Assembly: GCA_018268075.1 (NCBI GenBank)
Contig: JAFDXH010000290.1
Location: forward strand, 1 to 34,963
Direction of reading: 5' to 3'
From: Bacteroidota bacterium
Lineage (GTDB): Bacteria; Bacteroidota; Bacteroidia; Chitinophagales; Chitinophagaceae
Length of the DNA: 34,963 nucleotides
Shown: in pieces, positions 23,682 to 33,554 of the stretch
Layout of the letters: every line of letters starts with the position of its first letter
Position numbering within the stretch: position 1 is the stretch's first letter
The notes under the pieces: generated by a model
What the model saw: only the letters and a program-made list of their open reading frames with translations
Told to the model about the DNA's origin: nothing
Databases searched by the model: none
Program-made: the position numbers and the translations under genes

Positions 23682-24335
23682 TTACATAAATCCATAATCC
23701 AGCACACGGCGCAAAAATTTTTTGTCTTGAATAATCCATGTTACTTCATAGCTACCGGTATTGTCTTTTGAAAAAAGATAAATGTATATCCGGTGCCCGT
23801 CTTTTGATTTGTAAACGCCGTTGGTAGTGCGCTTCACACCTTTGTTGGTATAATCAAAGTTGATATTGTGCAGGTCGTTGTAGGAAAATTCAGGAATGGA
23901 TACAGTATCACCATTTATAGTAAGGGTGATATTCGCAATGGTTGTAAGTGGCATCTTCCCATAATTACCGTAATAGGTACGCTTATCTATTTTGATCAAA
24001 TATTTTTCATCATATTGTAGTTTATGTTTGGATGCATCAAAGGGAGCAGTTCTTACAGAAACTTTTATACCATCTCCTGCAAAATCCATGAAGTCATTTC
24101 CAAAATTGGTATAATTTATTTTTTCTAAAGGAAGTGCACCTACACTTTCGCTAATGCCCGACAAGGAAAATGTAGCTACATCGCTTCGCAAATCATGCGG
24201 TTGCAGGCGGGCAAAACCCTCATTCTTTTTTCGAGTGTCCTGATAGTCATAATTCTTTTGGGCACAAACCTTCCCGGTTGTGCAAAGCATTATTAATAAT
24301 ACCGGGGATAATATATTTACAGGAAGTAATCTCAT
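23682..24335 (-). CDS. Secreted protein of unknown function
   Basis: 217 residues with a signal peptide ending near GKVCAQ. The mature chain is beta-rich (KINYTNFGNDFMDFAGDGIK, TIANITLTINGDTVSIPEF, IYIYLFSKDNTGSYEVTWII), with a patch YDEKYLIKIDKRTYYGNYGK. I recognise no family. It lies 14 bp after the rhodanese-like gene on the same strand, so the two are likely one operon. It looks like a full-length, intact gene. Confidence 0.65.
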   Translation of the reverse strand: MRLLPVNILSPVLLIMLCTTGKVCAQKNYDYQDTRKKNEGFARLQPHDLRSDVATFSLSGISESVGALPLEKINYTNFGNDFMDFAGDGIKVSVRTAPFDASKHKLQYDEKYLIKIDKRTYYGNYGKMPLTTIANITLTINGDTVSIPEFSYNDLHNINFDYTNKGVKRTTNGVYKSKDGHRIYIYLFSKDNTGSYEVTWIIQDKKFLRRVLDYGFM

Positions 24336-24349
24336 AGATATTTTAAAAA

Positions 24350-24781
24350 TTATTCAGTAACAGGGTAGCCCTTATTTATCCAATCAGTTTTGATATTGGT
24401 GGATAGATTGAGTAAATGATAATTGGTGAAATGCATTTCTTTGAGCGCTTCGAGTGCAGGGCGTATATTGGGGCAGCGTTCAAAGGGGCAGCATCCACAA
24501 TAGATTACCACGGCAGTACTTCTGGACAATTTGGCCAATTCAGTTTTCAGTTTTTCCAGATTTTTTTCATCGTTTGTCATTCCAATATCTATTGAATGAG
24601 GTATAATAGCGCCAGGGCCTACACTTAATATTACCGGAATGTTGGTATTGGTTCTTATACTGGCAGCCAGGTCGGCTGGTTGCATTAACTGATCCGGTGT
24701 CCAGGTTACCGGCTTTTGGGCATTACATGCAGCAGTAGCAAAAACTAAAAATCCTAAAAGGAACACTTTAAACGATCTCAT
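24350..24781 (-). CDS. Rhodanese-like lipoprotein
   Basis: 143 residues with a lipoprotein signal (ATAAC, Cys19). The remainder looks like a rhodanese-type domain. An active-site-like loop reads VVIYCGCCPFERCPN, where the first cysteines would carry sulfur, and it is followed by ALEALKEMHFTNYHLL and a C-terminal DWINKGYPV. The loop has extra cysteines compared with a normal CxxxxR rhodanese loop, so it may bind metal or form disulfides. It is the first gene of a two-gene minus-strand operon with the unknown secreted protein. Confidence 0.75.
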   Translation of the reverse strand: MRSFKVFLLGFLVFATAACNAQKPVTWTPDQLMQPADLAASIRTNTNIPVILSVGPGAIIPHSIDIGMTNDEKNLEKLKTELAKLSRSTAVVIYCGCCPFERCPNIRPALEALKEMHFTNYHLLNLSTNIKTDWINKGYPVTE

Positions 24782-25050
24782 ATTTTATTTTTTAAATGGT
24801 CAGTAAAGTTAAAAGTTTATAGAAAGATAACCGGGAAATTAACTTTTTACCTTTTTCGGTGTACAAAAGCTATGGTTAATCTTGGTATGTGTTTCATTTC
24901 ATAAAAATTGTATTTTTAATTTGATAATGATCAATTTTAATCGCACAATCGTGAAATTGTATTACACCCTATTTAAAATATTTTATTTGGAATAGTTTTT
25001 GCCTTATATACCTCTACTTTTTAAGATCTGAATATCCCGGAATTTTTTAT

Positions 25051-26397
25051 ATGAAAAACATTTCTATTGCCTCTTTGAGGTTGGTCGTAATTATTATTTT
25101 CTCTTTTTTTATCAGCTTTGCGGTAAAGGCTCAGGTGCAAACACCAAAATATGGTGTTTCCATGACAGTCAATTCTAACGGTTATTACGAATACCTGCCA
25201 TCCGGATATTCCAGTGGCATTGGCAAGTACCCACTTTTAATATTTTTTCATGGCCTGGGAGAATTAGGCGATGGGTCTGAGGCTCAACTTTCAAAAGTGT
25301 TGGCCAATGGAACGCCCAAGCAAATATCTCAGGGTATATTTCCAGAATCTTTTACGGTAAAGGGGCAGAGCTTTAAGTTTATTGTATTATCTCCTCAGTT
25401 TACAATATGGCCCTATCCCTATGATGTAGATAACATTATTAATTATGCTATTAAAAATTATAGAGTAGATACCAGTAGGATATATCTTACTGGCATTAGT
25501 ATGGGAGGTGGTGTGGTGTGGGAATACCCTGGTGAGGATGTAAATTTTGCCAAAAGAATTGCAGCAATGGTACCTATTAGTGGCGCCGCCTGGCCGGCAA
25601 ATTTTCGTTGCGAAAATATTGCTTTAGGTAATGTAGCAGTTTGGGCTACCCATAATGATCAGGATCCAACAGTGCCATCTTCTTATACTATTGACTTTGT
25701 AAATGGCATTAACAGCCAACCTTATCCACCGAACCCTCTGGCAAAGAAAACAATATTCTCCAGCACCGATCATGATGCCTGGACCAAAACATACGATCTT
25801 AATTTCAAAGAAAATGGAGTAAACGTTTATGAATGGATGCTTCAGTACTCCAGAAATATCGTATTGCCTGTTTCTACCATCAATTTTAAGGCAATTGAGA
25901 AAAATGATAAGGTAGAAATTTCTTGGAGTACTAAGTCTGAGACTAATAACAGAGGGTTCAATGTACAGCGAAGCATAGATGACATCAATTTTACCACCCT
26001 ATCTTTTGTAAATAGCAAAAGCAGTTTGGCTAATGGCTCTTCCTATACCTATATAGATAACCAACCTATAATTGGCAATAATTATTACCGTATAGTACAG
26101 GTAGATGAAAACGGAAAAACTGTGAACAGCCCTGTAGTAAATGTGGTCATTAAAAAATCAACCGCATTTACTATTTTTCCTAATCCTGTTGGGAATCAAT
26201 TAAATATACAATCAAATCTAAGTTTGCAAAATGCCAAAATCTACATTCGCGATATGAATGGCAGAAATGTATATGAAACTGATTTTAGTGGACTGGGAAA
26301 TATTCGGGTACCTGTAAGTAACCTTGCACCGGGTATGTATTCTATTACCATTATTGAACCAAATAAATCCACTCAATTATCGTTTATAAAGAGGTAA
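25051..26397 (+). CDS. T9SS-exported esterase-like protein, paralogue 1
   Basis: 448 residues: signal peptide (SFAVKAQVQ), an alpha/beta-hydrolase domain to about residue 270, a beta-sandwich like a fibronectin-type repeat, and a C-terminal type A sorting domain (FPNPVGNQLNIQS, LAPGMYSITI). The hydrolase resembles the PHB-depolymerase/feruloyl-esterase group. The nucleophile is Ser150 in GISMGG, the acid is probably Asp205 (HNDQDPTVPS) and the base His241 (STDHDAW). The oxyanion loop is the normal HG form, FFHGLGE. It is the first of three tandem homologues. The substrate is unknown; plant esters or polyesters are typical of the group. Confidence 0.85.
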   Translation: MKNISIASLRLVVIIIFSFFISFAVKAQVQTPKYGVSMTVNSNGYYEYLPSGYSSGIGKYPLLIFFHGLGELGDGSEAQLSKVLANGTPKQISQGIFPESFTVKGQSFKFIVLSPQFTIWPYPYDVDNIINYAIKNYRVDTSRIYLTGISMGGGVVWEYPGEDVNFAKRIAAMVPISGAAWPANFRCENIALGNVAVWATHNDQDPTVPSSYTIDFVNGINSQPYPPNPLAKKTIFSSTDHDAWTKTYDLNFKENGVNVYEWMLQYSRNIVLPVSTINFKAIEKNDKVEISWSTKSETNNRGFNVQRSIDDINFTTLSFVNSKSSLANGSSYTYIDNQPIIGNNYYRIVQVDENGKTVNSPVVNVVIKKSTAFTIFPNPVGNQLNIQSNLSLQNAKIYIRDMNGRNVYETDFSGLGNIRVPVSNLAPGMYSITIIEPNKSTQLSFIKR

Positions 26398-26525
26398 TTA
26401 TTGTGGATAAATTTTAAATTGAACTAATATGATCATCATTTAATTTTAATATTTTTACTCGTTTTTTTTAAAAAACTATGAAACAAAAATTTAATTCTAT
26501 TTAATACTTTTCCATCCAATTTTTT

Positions 26526-27884
26526 ATGAAATTCAAACCACTTAGATTTTTCGGCGCAGCATTGATCATCACCTGCCTTTTTGTAAATCCCATTCAAACT
26601 TCTGCACAACAAACGGCGCACTACAATACTTATGTTAGTGATAAGATAAATGGATATTATGATTATTTACCCGACGGGTATAAAACCGGAAATAATAAAT
26701 ATCCCTTGTATATCGTACTTCAGGGTATCAGCCAGCTTGGTGATGGAAGCGCAGGCCAGCTTGAATGGTTACTGGGTGTATGGGGTTCGCCTCCATGGCT
26801 CATTGCGAATGGAAAATTTCCATCGTCTTTCACTGTTAATGGACAAACCTCCAGTTTTATAGTATTTACCCCTCAGTTTAAATCAGCATTTTGGTCAACA
26901 GATATATTAGATGTTATTAATTATTGTAAGAAAAACTACAGAGTAGATGAGTCAAAAATATATATGAGTGGTATCAGCATGGGGGGCGGAGCTTTATGGG
27001 ATTTTATAAGTAGTTCTGTAGCCAATGCAAAATTATTAGCAGCAGCAGTACCCATCAGTGGATCTGCCGCCCCTTCACAAAGCGCCGCTAATAATATAGC
27101 TAACGCCAATTTACCTGTTTGGGGTACTACTTCAAGCCAAGACCCTGTGGTATCACCATCCAATACTATCGGATGGATTGCAGACATCAATAATGCACCT
27201 ACCCCGCCTAATCCTCTTGCAAAGCTTACAGTATTTCAGGTTTCTGAGCCAGATCATTCCTTTGCAGGAGCTCAAACTTACGATCCAAAATATACAGAGA
27301 ATGGTATAAATTTATATCAATGGATGCTTCAATATTCCCGTGCAGGAGCACTTCCTGTTTCTCAATTTGATCTTAACCTTGTAAAAAAAGATAACCAATT
27401 GGTATTGCATTGGCAAACAAAGGGCGAACTGAACAGTAAAGGTTTTGAAGTACAAAAAAGTAAAGACGGAGTAAGTTTTGAAACAATATCTTTTGTGAAT
27501 TCCACCAGCATTAACGGGGCAGAGGCAAGCTATCAATATGCCGATAATGCACCCTATAACGGTAAAAATTATTATCGGTTAAAGCAGGTTGATCAAGATC
27601 AGAATTATAAATTTAGCCCGGTAAGATTTATTGATTTTTCTACAGCCGGGTATGTAAAGGTTTTCCCTAACCCGGTGGAGGAGATTTTGAATATCAATAC
27701 AAATATTAATTTTGAAAGAGCTACTCTGAATATCACCGATATGAAAGGCCAGGTAATTTTAAAAACCAATATAAGCGGCTCTGGTACTATTACTGTACCC
27801 TTGAACAAATTTGTACCAGGAATGTATGTAGCAAGGATAAGCGATGGTAAAGATTCTTATAATGTTACATTTATTAAAAAATAG
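26526..27884 (+). CDS. T9SS-exported esterase-like protein, paralogue 2
   Basis: 452 residues with the same layout as its neighbour. It has a signal peptide (PIQTSAQQT), an alpha/beta-hydrolase domain with Ser151 in GISMGG, Asp206 in SSQDPVVS and His244 in EPDHSFAG, then a beta-sandwich (VLHWQTKGELNSKGFEVQ). It ends in a type A sorting domain (FPNPVEEILNINT, FVPGMYVARI). The oxyanion loop reads VLQGISQ, so the usual His of the HG motif is Gln here, unlike paralogue 1. A strong terminator follows. Substrate preference may differ from paralogue 1. Confidence 0.85.
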   Translation: MKFKPLRFFGAALIITCLFVNPIQTSAQQTAHYNTYVSDKINGYYDYLPDGYKTGNNKYPLYIVLQGISQLGDGSAGQLEWLLGVWGSPPWLIANGKFPSSFTVNGQTSSFIVFTPQFKSAFWSTDILDVINYCKKNYRVDESKIYMSGISMGGGALWDFISSSVANAKLLAAAVPISGSAAPSQSAANNIANANLPVWGTTSSQDPVVSPSNTIGWIADINNAPTPPNPLAKLTVFQVSEPDHSFAGAQTYDPKYTENGINLYQWMLQYSRAGALPVSQFDLNLVKKDNQLVLHWQTKGELNSKGFEVQKSKDGVSFETISFVNSTSINGAEASYQYADNAPYNGKNYYRLKQVDQDQNYKFSPVRFIDFSTAGYVKVFPNPVEEILNINTNINFERATLNITDMKGQVILKTNISGSGTITVPLNKFVPGMYVARISDGKDSYNVTFIKK

Positions 27885-27903
27885 TTTTTAATTTTTTTCT
27901 ATG

Positions 27904-27935
27904 GAGAGGCTACCAATCGGTGGCCTCTTTTTTTT
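27904..27935 (+). terminator. Rho-independent terminator after esterase paralogue 2
   Basis: GAGGCTACC at 27906-27914 pairs with GGTGGCCTC at 27919-27927 (one T-G pair) around AATC, followed by eight T. A clear terminator. Confidence 0.93.
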
Positions 27936-28170
27936 GAAAAAAGTTGTCACCCCATCTTTTATTTCCCAATAGGTAGAAGTGCCATGGGAAGGCATTAATT
28001 CTTTTCAGTGGCGGAGCTATTTTTTTCATCTATTAATATGATCATTCCTGTAGCAAGAAACATAATAGAAAATTATTTTATTTGATTATGTCTGAATTTA
28101 CTAAATTGTGACACGTTGAATATCCTATCTGGAATTCCCAGAACTTTTTTTCACCCTAAAAATTAAAGTG

Positions 28171-29559
28171 ATGAGAAATTTTTATTCCAGCATTATTTTG
28201 CTCTTTTTTATTTTTCTTTTGTCTAACCCTTCATTGGGGCAACAGACAGGATATCCCAACACGCCCATCAGCAGTGAAATAAACGGCTATTATGTAGCCC
28301 TCCCCAATGATTATAATTCTACCTCAAAAACATATCCACTACTAATTGTATTACAGGGCTATAGTCAAATGGGTGATGGCACCCCTTCTCAATTGCCTTA
28401 TGTTTTAGGCGGCTGGGGTACTCCTCCCTATCGGCTGGATCATGGTAGCTTTCCTTCTTCATTTACTGTAAATAGTGAAACCTATAAGTTTATTGTTTTC
28501 ACCCCTCAATTTAAAATTCCGGCTGCCTACCAAAACCCCTACCTGCTGGATAGCGCAAATGGGTTTCCGGGAACAGATATCACTGCGGTAATTGATTATT
28601 GTAAAAATAATTATCGTGTAAATACTGACAGGATTTACTTATCCGGAAATAGCCTTGGCGGCGCACAAGTATGGTCGTACTTATTTAGCAGTAAGGAGAA
28701 TGCTAAGAAGATAGCCGCTGCAGTAATAATAAGTGGAGCAAGCTTTCCTACACAAGGCCGGGCAGATGTAGTGGCCTCTGCCGACGTACCCGTATTGGCT
28801 ACGTCTGCAAGTATTGATGATGGCATTCCACCTTCATGGACATTTAATTGGATAGATTATGTAAATGGTAGTGTGCCGCCCACTCAAACGCCGGCAAAAA
28901 AAATAATATTTACGGTGCCCTCTTCAGACCACTCCATTGCATCTGAAAATACCTACGACCCAAGTTATAAACTGATAGACAATCAGAATATGTTTCAATG
29001 GTTGCTGCTTTCGTCAAGAGAAATCCCATTACCGATTTCTGCCATTAACCTAAATCTGGCAGCCCAAAAAAAAGGAATAGAAATAACCTGGACTACCTCA
29101 TCTGAATTAAACAATTCCGGTTTTTCTATTGAATATTCTGCCAACGGGTTAGACTTTCAAACATTGAAATTCGTACCATCGCATGGCAATAGCAATACAG
29201 CGTCTGATTATTCTTTTCTTTATGAAAATCCGGTAAGCGGAAAAAATTATTTTCGATTGAAGCAACAAAATAAGGATAACTCATTTTCATTTAGCGCTAT
29301 AAAAATGATAGATTTTCATAAGGCAGCCGTGTTGAGTATTTTTCCTAATCCGGTAAAAGAGGAGCTGCACATAAATGCCGCAATTCAATTTTCAAATGCT
29401 CATTTAGAAATAAGGGCTATGAATGGTAAAGTAGTGAAGGCGCAGGATATTTCTGGAGATAATCCCGTTATTTCTGTTAAGAATTTATCAAAAGGTATGT
29501 ATCAATGCTCACTCGTACAGGATAAGGAAGTTTATAGTTTTACATTTGTAAAACAATAG
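28171..29559 (+). CDS. T9SS-exported esterase-like protein, paralogue 3
   Basis: 462 residues from ATG 28171; a GTG just before it is possible. It has a signal peptide (NPSLGQQTG), an alpha/beta-hydrolase domain, a beta-sandwich (ITWTTSSELNNSGFSIEYS) and a type A sorting domain (FPNPVKEELHINA, LSKGMYQCSL). The nucleophile motif is GNSLGG with Ser162; the acid is Asp217 or Asp218 and the base His255 in SSDHSIAS. As in paralogue 2 the oxyanion loop is VLQGYSQ. A ten-residue insertion (about 121-135) precedes the catalytic serine region. It is followed 10 bp later by the GIN-domain gene. Confidence 0.85.
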   Translation: MRNFYSSIILLFFIFLLSNPSLGQQTGYPNTPISSEINGYYVALPNDYNSTSKTYPLLIVLQGYSQMGDGTPSQLPYVLGGWGTPPYRLDHGSFPSSFTVNSETYKFIVFTPQFKIPAAYQNPYLLDSANGFPGTDITAVIDYCKNNYRVNTDRIYLSGNSLGGAQVWSYLFSSKENAKKIAAAVIISGASFPTQGRADVVASADVPVLATSASIDDGIPPSWTFNWIDYVNGSVPPTQTPAKKIIFTVPSSDHSIASENTYDPSYKLIDNQNMFQWLLLSSREIPLPISAINLNLAAQKKGIEITWTTSSELNNSGFSIEYSANGLDFQTLKFVPSHGNSNTASDYSFLYENPVSGKNYFRLKQQNKDNSFSFSAIKMIDFHKAAVLSIFPNPVKEELHINAAIQFSNAHLEIRAMNGKVVKAQDISGDNPVISVKNLSKGMYQCSLVQDKEVYSFTFVKQ

Positions 29560-29569
29560 AAACTACTTT

Positions 29570-30226
29570 ATGAAAACATTTTTAGTGGCGTTGGTATGCA
29601 GCAGTGTATTACTCTTTTCATGCAATAAAACAAAAATAGAAGGCTCTGGAAGTGTGATTACCGAGCAACGCAATGTTGCCAATTTTTATTCCATTAAAGT
29701 TAATGGTTCATCAAAGGTGTATGTCACGCAAGGATTGAGATATAGTGTATCTGCCAAGGCGTATGAAAATCTATTGCCTATAATAGAGACACGTGTAGAA
29801 AATGGGATACTGATAATAGGGTATAAAAACAATGCAAACGTAAGCAACGATAATTCTGAAATAAATATTACCATGCCATCTTTGAGCAGTCTGGAATTAA
29901 ATGGTGATGGCATTATTTCCACAATTGGTTCATTTAATAATATCAATAATTTTTCAGTTTCATTAAGTGGGTCGGGCATTATCAATGTAAATAGCGCAAC
30001 ACCAACCAATTATATTTTAAATATTTCGGGTAGTGGGAATATAAATAGCTTTGGGGTTACCTCGCAGAATGCAGTGGTTAATATTAGCGGAAGCGGTAAT
30101 GCTTCACTGTCATTAACAGGAAGTTTAAAAGCTACTATTTCCGGAAGCGGGAATATTTATTACAAAGGTGATAATATAAACGTCACTTCAAATATTACAG
30201 GAAGTGGAAAGGTAATAAAGCAGTAG
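29570..30226 (+). CDS. GIN-domain (DUF2807) lipoprotein
   Basis: 218 residues with a lipoprotein signal (LLFSC, Cys18). The rest is a right-handed beta-helix-like GIN/DUF2807 domain: GSGSVITEQRNVANFYSIKV and repeated xISGSGxx turns (LSGSGIINV, ISGSGNINS, ISGSGNASL, ISGSGNIYY). These are common envelope proteins in Bacteroidota, sometimes called putative autotransporter adhesins, without a proven role. It starts 10 bp after esterase paralogue 3, so they may be co-transcribed. Confidence 0.88.
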   Translation: MKTFLVALVCSSVLLFSCNKTKIEGSGSVITEQRNVANFYSIKVNGSSKVYVTQGLRYSVSAKAYENLLPIIETRVENGILIIGYKNNANVSNDNSEINITMPSLSSLELNGDGIISTIGSFNNINNFSVSLSGSGIINVNSATPTNYILNISGSGNINSFGVTSQNAVVNISGSGNASLSLTGSLKATISGSGNIYYKGDNINVTSNITGSGKVIKQ

Positions 30227-30359
30227 AAAATTATTCTATTCATTTAAAATTTACTGGCGAAAATTTTTTGAAAACATTTTTCTTTTACAAACGGTAACTA
30301 TTATTCCGGGAAAAATATCTACATTTCCTTCTCAATTTTTGTCACATTAATTTTCCAAA

Positions 30360-33305
30360 ATGAAATTGCGTCTTTCCTATTCTATTGGGCTGTATTCTAT
30401 TTTATGCTTAATTTTTTTTATAGCATCCTGTCCTGTACAGGCGCAGAAAAAACCATTAGACCATACGGTGTATGATGGTTGGCAATCCGTTAATAATTCA
30501 CAAATAAGTAATGATGGCCAGTGGGTGGTTTATGAAATTCAGCCTCAGGAAGGGGATGGCGAATTGGTAATTCAATCCGCATCAGATCGCTACAAAAAAA
30601 CCATTCCACGCGGATACAATGCTACCATTACCGAAGACAACCGCTTTGTAATCTTTAAAATAAAACCATTTTTTAAAGACATTAGGGATGCAAAAATAAA
30701 AAAGAAAAAGCCGGAAGATTTGCCAAAGGACTCTTTAGCAATGGTGGTATTAGGTAAAGAAGACATTTGGAAAAAACCAGCTATCCAATCCTTTAAAACA
30801 CCCGCTAAGGGCCAGGGATGGTTGGCCTATCAATTGGATAAAACAAAGGATAGCCTGCAGGCGAGATTGAAAAAAGGCGAAGGGAAAAAAGTAATTGATA
30901 GCTTGGAAAGGATAATTGATTCTTTGAAATTGGTAATAAGCCCACTGCCTGCATCAAAAAAGAAAACTGAAGAATTGAGGGATCTTGATAATTGGCTTTC
31001 TGCTGAGGATTCAACGGGGGACGCTAAAGGCGTATCGGATGTGGTACTTCGCAATCTTAATAATAAAGAAGAAAAAATATTTACAGATTGTAAATTTTAT
31101 GCATTCAGCGAGAAGGGAAATAAATTTTTAGTGCAGCAGTATGCAAAAGGAAATGATTCTGTTCAAAAAAATTATGTAATAATTTATGATCTGCTTTCTT
31201 CAGTTACAGACACTTTAAGCTGTGGAGGAAATGATTTCAAAAATTTTGTTTTTTCCAAAGATGGTGCGCAGGTAGCCTACATAGCCGAGAGAGATGCACA
31301 TGCTAAAAGCCTGCAAAAGATATACAAGTTGTGGTATTATAAAAATGGAATGGATAGCGCCGCACTGCTGATAGATACGGCTAACATCAATATGCCTGCG
31401 GGCAGTGCTGTAAGCGAATTTGGAAAAATGGAATTCAGTAAATCGGGCAAGAGGCTTCTCTTTTCTACAGCGCCTATACCTGCACCAAAAGATACTACGC
31501 TGATAGAAATGGATCTTGCTAAACTGGATGTTTGGAATTACAAGGATGATGAATTGCAAACAGTGCAACTAAGCCGCTTGAAAAATGATTTACAAAAAAG
31601 TTATTTGGCAGTATATAATTTCCCTACATCGAAAATGACACAGATAGGCTCGCCGGGATTGCCTACTGTTTACCCCACCAACGAAGGCGATGGAGATAAT
31701 TTTATAGCCATTACAGATACGGGCCGCAGAGTAGAGCAGCAGTGGACGGGCACCACGCTCAAGGATATTTATATAGTAAGCGTTACAGGAGATAAAAAAT
31801 TGATAAAGAAGAACCTGTCGGGAATTGCTGCACCTTCCTTTATATCACCAACGGGTAAATATGTAGTATGGTATGATACCAAGGCAAGAAATTATATTTT
31901 GTATGATGGAAGCACAACAAGAAATATTACTTCAAAAATAAAAGTGCCGCTATATAATGAGGAAAATGATGTGCCTGCAGACCCTAATCCGTATGGCATT
32001 ATGGGCTGGGAGGATGGTGATAAAAGCCTATTGATCTACGACCGGTATGATATATGGAAAGTGGACCCTGCCGGAATAGCGCTACCTAAGAATATTACCC
32101 AAAACGGTAGAGAGAATAAACTAACGTATAGGTACATACGCACAGATAGAGAAGAAAAATTTATTAATTCACAAAAGGAAAGCCTTTTAAATGTTTTCAA
32201 TAATTCAGATAAGAAAGAAGGATTTGATTTTTTATTAAACGATCAGGTCACCCATCAGCTACCGGCTTCCATTTTCAGTAATCAGGCAAATTCTTTTGGT
32301 GCAATCAGCAAGGCGGAAGACGCACCGGTATTCATTTATACCAGAGAAAATTATGCGGCATCTCCCGATTTGTATATTTATCCTTTAAAGGGCAAAGAAT
32401 ATAGATTATCCGATATCAACCCACAGCAACAGGAATATAACTGGGGCACAGCACAACTATACCATTGGAAAACTTTTTCTGGAAAATTCTCTACAGGTAT
32501 ATTATACAAGCCGGAAAATTTTGACTCTACAAAAAAGTATCCGTTAATATTTTATTTTTATGAGAAATTATCAGATGGGTTATATAAGTATATAGCTCCG
32601 GCGCCTACGGCCAGCCGACTCAATATTTCATTTTTTGTAAGCCGTGGTTATTTGGTATTTGCGCCGGATATTTCCTATTCAATAGGCCACCCAGCAAAGA
32701 GTGCGTATGATTATGTAGTGAGTGCTGCAAAAGACCTCTCTAAACATGGCTGGGTCGATGCAAAGAATATGGGCATTCAGGGGCAAAGCTGGGGCGGCAT
32801 ACAAGTAGCTCAATTGGTAACCATGACTTCAATCTTTAAGGCTGCATGGGCAGGCGCACCGGTGGCCAATATGACCAGCGCCTATGGAGGTATTCGGTGG
32901 GAGAGTGGCTCCAACAGGCAGTTTCAATATGAGAAAACCCAAAGCCGTATTGGCGCTACCTTGTGGCAAAAGCCCGAATTGTATATTGAAAATTCCCCTT
33001 TATTTCATTTGCCAAAAGTGGTAACCCCCTTAGTGATAATGGCAAATGACGCGGATGGTGCGGTGCCTTGGTATCAGGGGATAGAGCTTTTTACTGCTAT
33101 GCGCCGGCTCGGCAAGAAAGTGTGGATGCTTACTTATAATGGCGAAGCGCACAATCTGGTGCAGCGAAGAAACCGTAAAGATATTCAAATACGGGAGCAG
33201 CAATATTTTGACTGGCTCTTGAAAGGCGCTCATGCGCCCAAATGGATTACAGAGGGTGTGCCTGCAGTAGATAAGGGAAAAGATTGGGGGTTGGAAGTAA
33301 AATGA
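30360..33305 (+). CDS. Large S9-family (prolyl-oligopeptidase-type) peptidase
   Basis: 981 residues with a signal peptide (CPVQAQKK). Residues 40-700 form a beta-propeller-like N-terminal region, with a lysine-rich low-complexity insert (KIKKKKPEDL) near residue 115. The C-terminal alpha/beta-hydrolase domain carries the catalytic triad: Ser810 in GQSWGG, Asp899 in DGAVPW and His931 in GEAHNLV. It probably cleaves short peptides in the periplasm for amino-acid uptake. Typical of Bacteroidota; no T9SS tail. An inverted repeat at 33321-33351 follows. Confidence 0.93.
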   Translation: MKLRLSYSIGLYSILCLIFFIASCPVQAQKKPLDHTVYDGWQSVNNSQISNDGQWVVYEIQPQEGDGELVIQSASDRYKKTIPRGYNATITEDNRFVIFKIKPFFKDIRDAKIKKKKPEDLPKDSLAMVVLGKEDIWKKPAIQSFKTPAKGQGWLAYQLDKTKDSLQARLKKGEGKKVIDSLERIIDSLKLVISPLPASKKKTEELRDLDNWLSAEDSTGDAKGVSDVVLRNLNNKEEKIFTDCKFYAFSEKGNKFLVQQYAKGNDSVQKNYVIIYDLLSSVTDTLSCGGNDFKNFVFSKDGAQVAYIAERDAHAKSLQKIYKLWYYKNGMDSAALLIDTANINMPAGSAVSEFGKMEFSKSGKRLLFSTAPIPAPKDTTLIEMDLAKLDVWNYKDDELQTVQLSRLKNDLQKSYLAVYNFPTSKMTQIGSPGLPTVYPTNEGDGDNFIAITDTGRRVEQQWTGTTLKDIYIVSVTGDKKLIKKNLSGIAAPSFISPTGKYVVWYDTKARNYILYDGSTTRNITSKIKVPLYNEENDVPADPNPYGIMGWEDGDKSLLIYDRYDIWKVDPAGIALPKNITQNGRENKLTYRYIRTDREEKFINSQKESLLNVFNNSDKKEGFDFLLNDQVTHQLPASIFSNQANSFGAISKAEDAPVFIYTRENYAASPDLYIYPLKGKEYRLSDINPQQQEYNWGTAQLYHWKTFSGKFSTGILYKPENFDSTKKYPLIFYFYEKLSDGLYKYIAPAPTASRLNISFFVSRGYLVFAPDISYSIGHPAKSAYDYVVSAAKDLSKHGWVDAKNMGIQGQSWGGIQVAQLVTMTSIFKAAWAGAPVANMTSAYGGIRWESGSNRQFQYEKTQSRIGATLWQKPELYIENSPLFHLPKVVTPLVIMANDADGAVPWYQGIELFTAMRRLGKKVWMLTYNGEAHNLVQRRNRKDIQIREQQYFDWLLKGAHAPKWITEGVPAVDKGKDWGLEVK

Positions 33306-33320
33306 AGTAACTATTTATAT

Positions 33321-33351
33321 CAGATTAAATATGCTGAGGGCTTTTAATCTG
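33321..33351. repeat. Inverted repeat after the S9 peptidase
   Basis: CAGATTAAA at 33321-33329 and TTTAATCTG at 33343-33351 are exact inverted arms around 13 bases. It could fold in the mRNA and serve as a terminator for the peptidase gene, but there is no T run. Confidence 0.4.
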
Positions 33352-33519
33352 AGCAGTCCTTAATTTTTGTTGGTTGTGATATGCTTTCAAGATTTTTAAT
33401 AACTTAGTACTTTCGAAACCTGTATTGGCTGCTTCAACTGCTTCTCTCTCAAAATTATAAACAAAATCGGCTGTCTCTTTTTGAGACTCAAAACTATTTT
33501 TTTCTGCTAAAAGATTAAT
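33325..33519 (-). pseudogene. Unassigned 64-codon coding remnant
   Basis: The minus strand is open between a TAA at 33520-33522 and a TAA at 33325-33327 with protein-like composition: SFESQKETADFVYNFEREA, then GFESTKLLKILKAYHNQQ. It contains no Met, so it cannot stand as a gene. It overlaps the first copy of the 43-bp repeat. No family was recognised. Confidence 0.3.
33372..33414. repeat. 43-bp direct near-repeat, copy 1
   Basis: Matches 34458-34500 at 40 of 43 positions, same orientation; the first 23 bases are identical. The copies enclose the DUF4160/DUF2442-HTH gene pair. Confidence 0.75.
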
Positions 33520-33554
33520 TTAAACAACAACCTGCGGGTATAATAATTTATACC

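Noticed and set aside
30690-31060. Lysine-rich insert of the S9 peptidase as a sign of gene fusion
   Set aside because: The frame and codon use continue smoothly across it, and such low-complexity loops occur in propeller domains of large S9 proteins.
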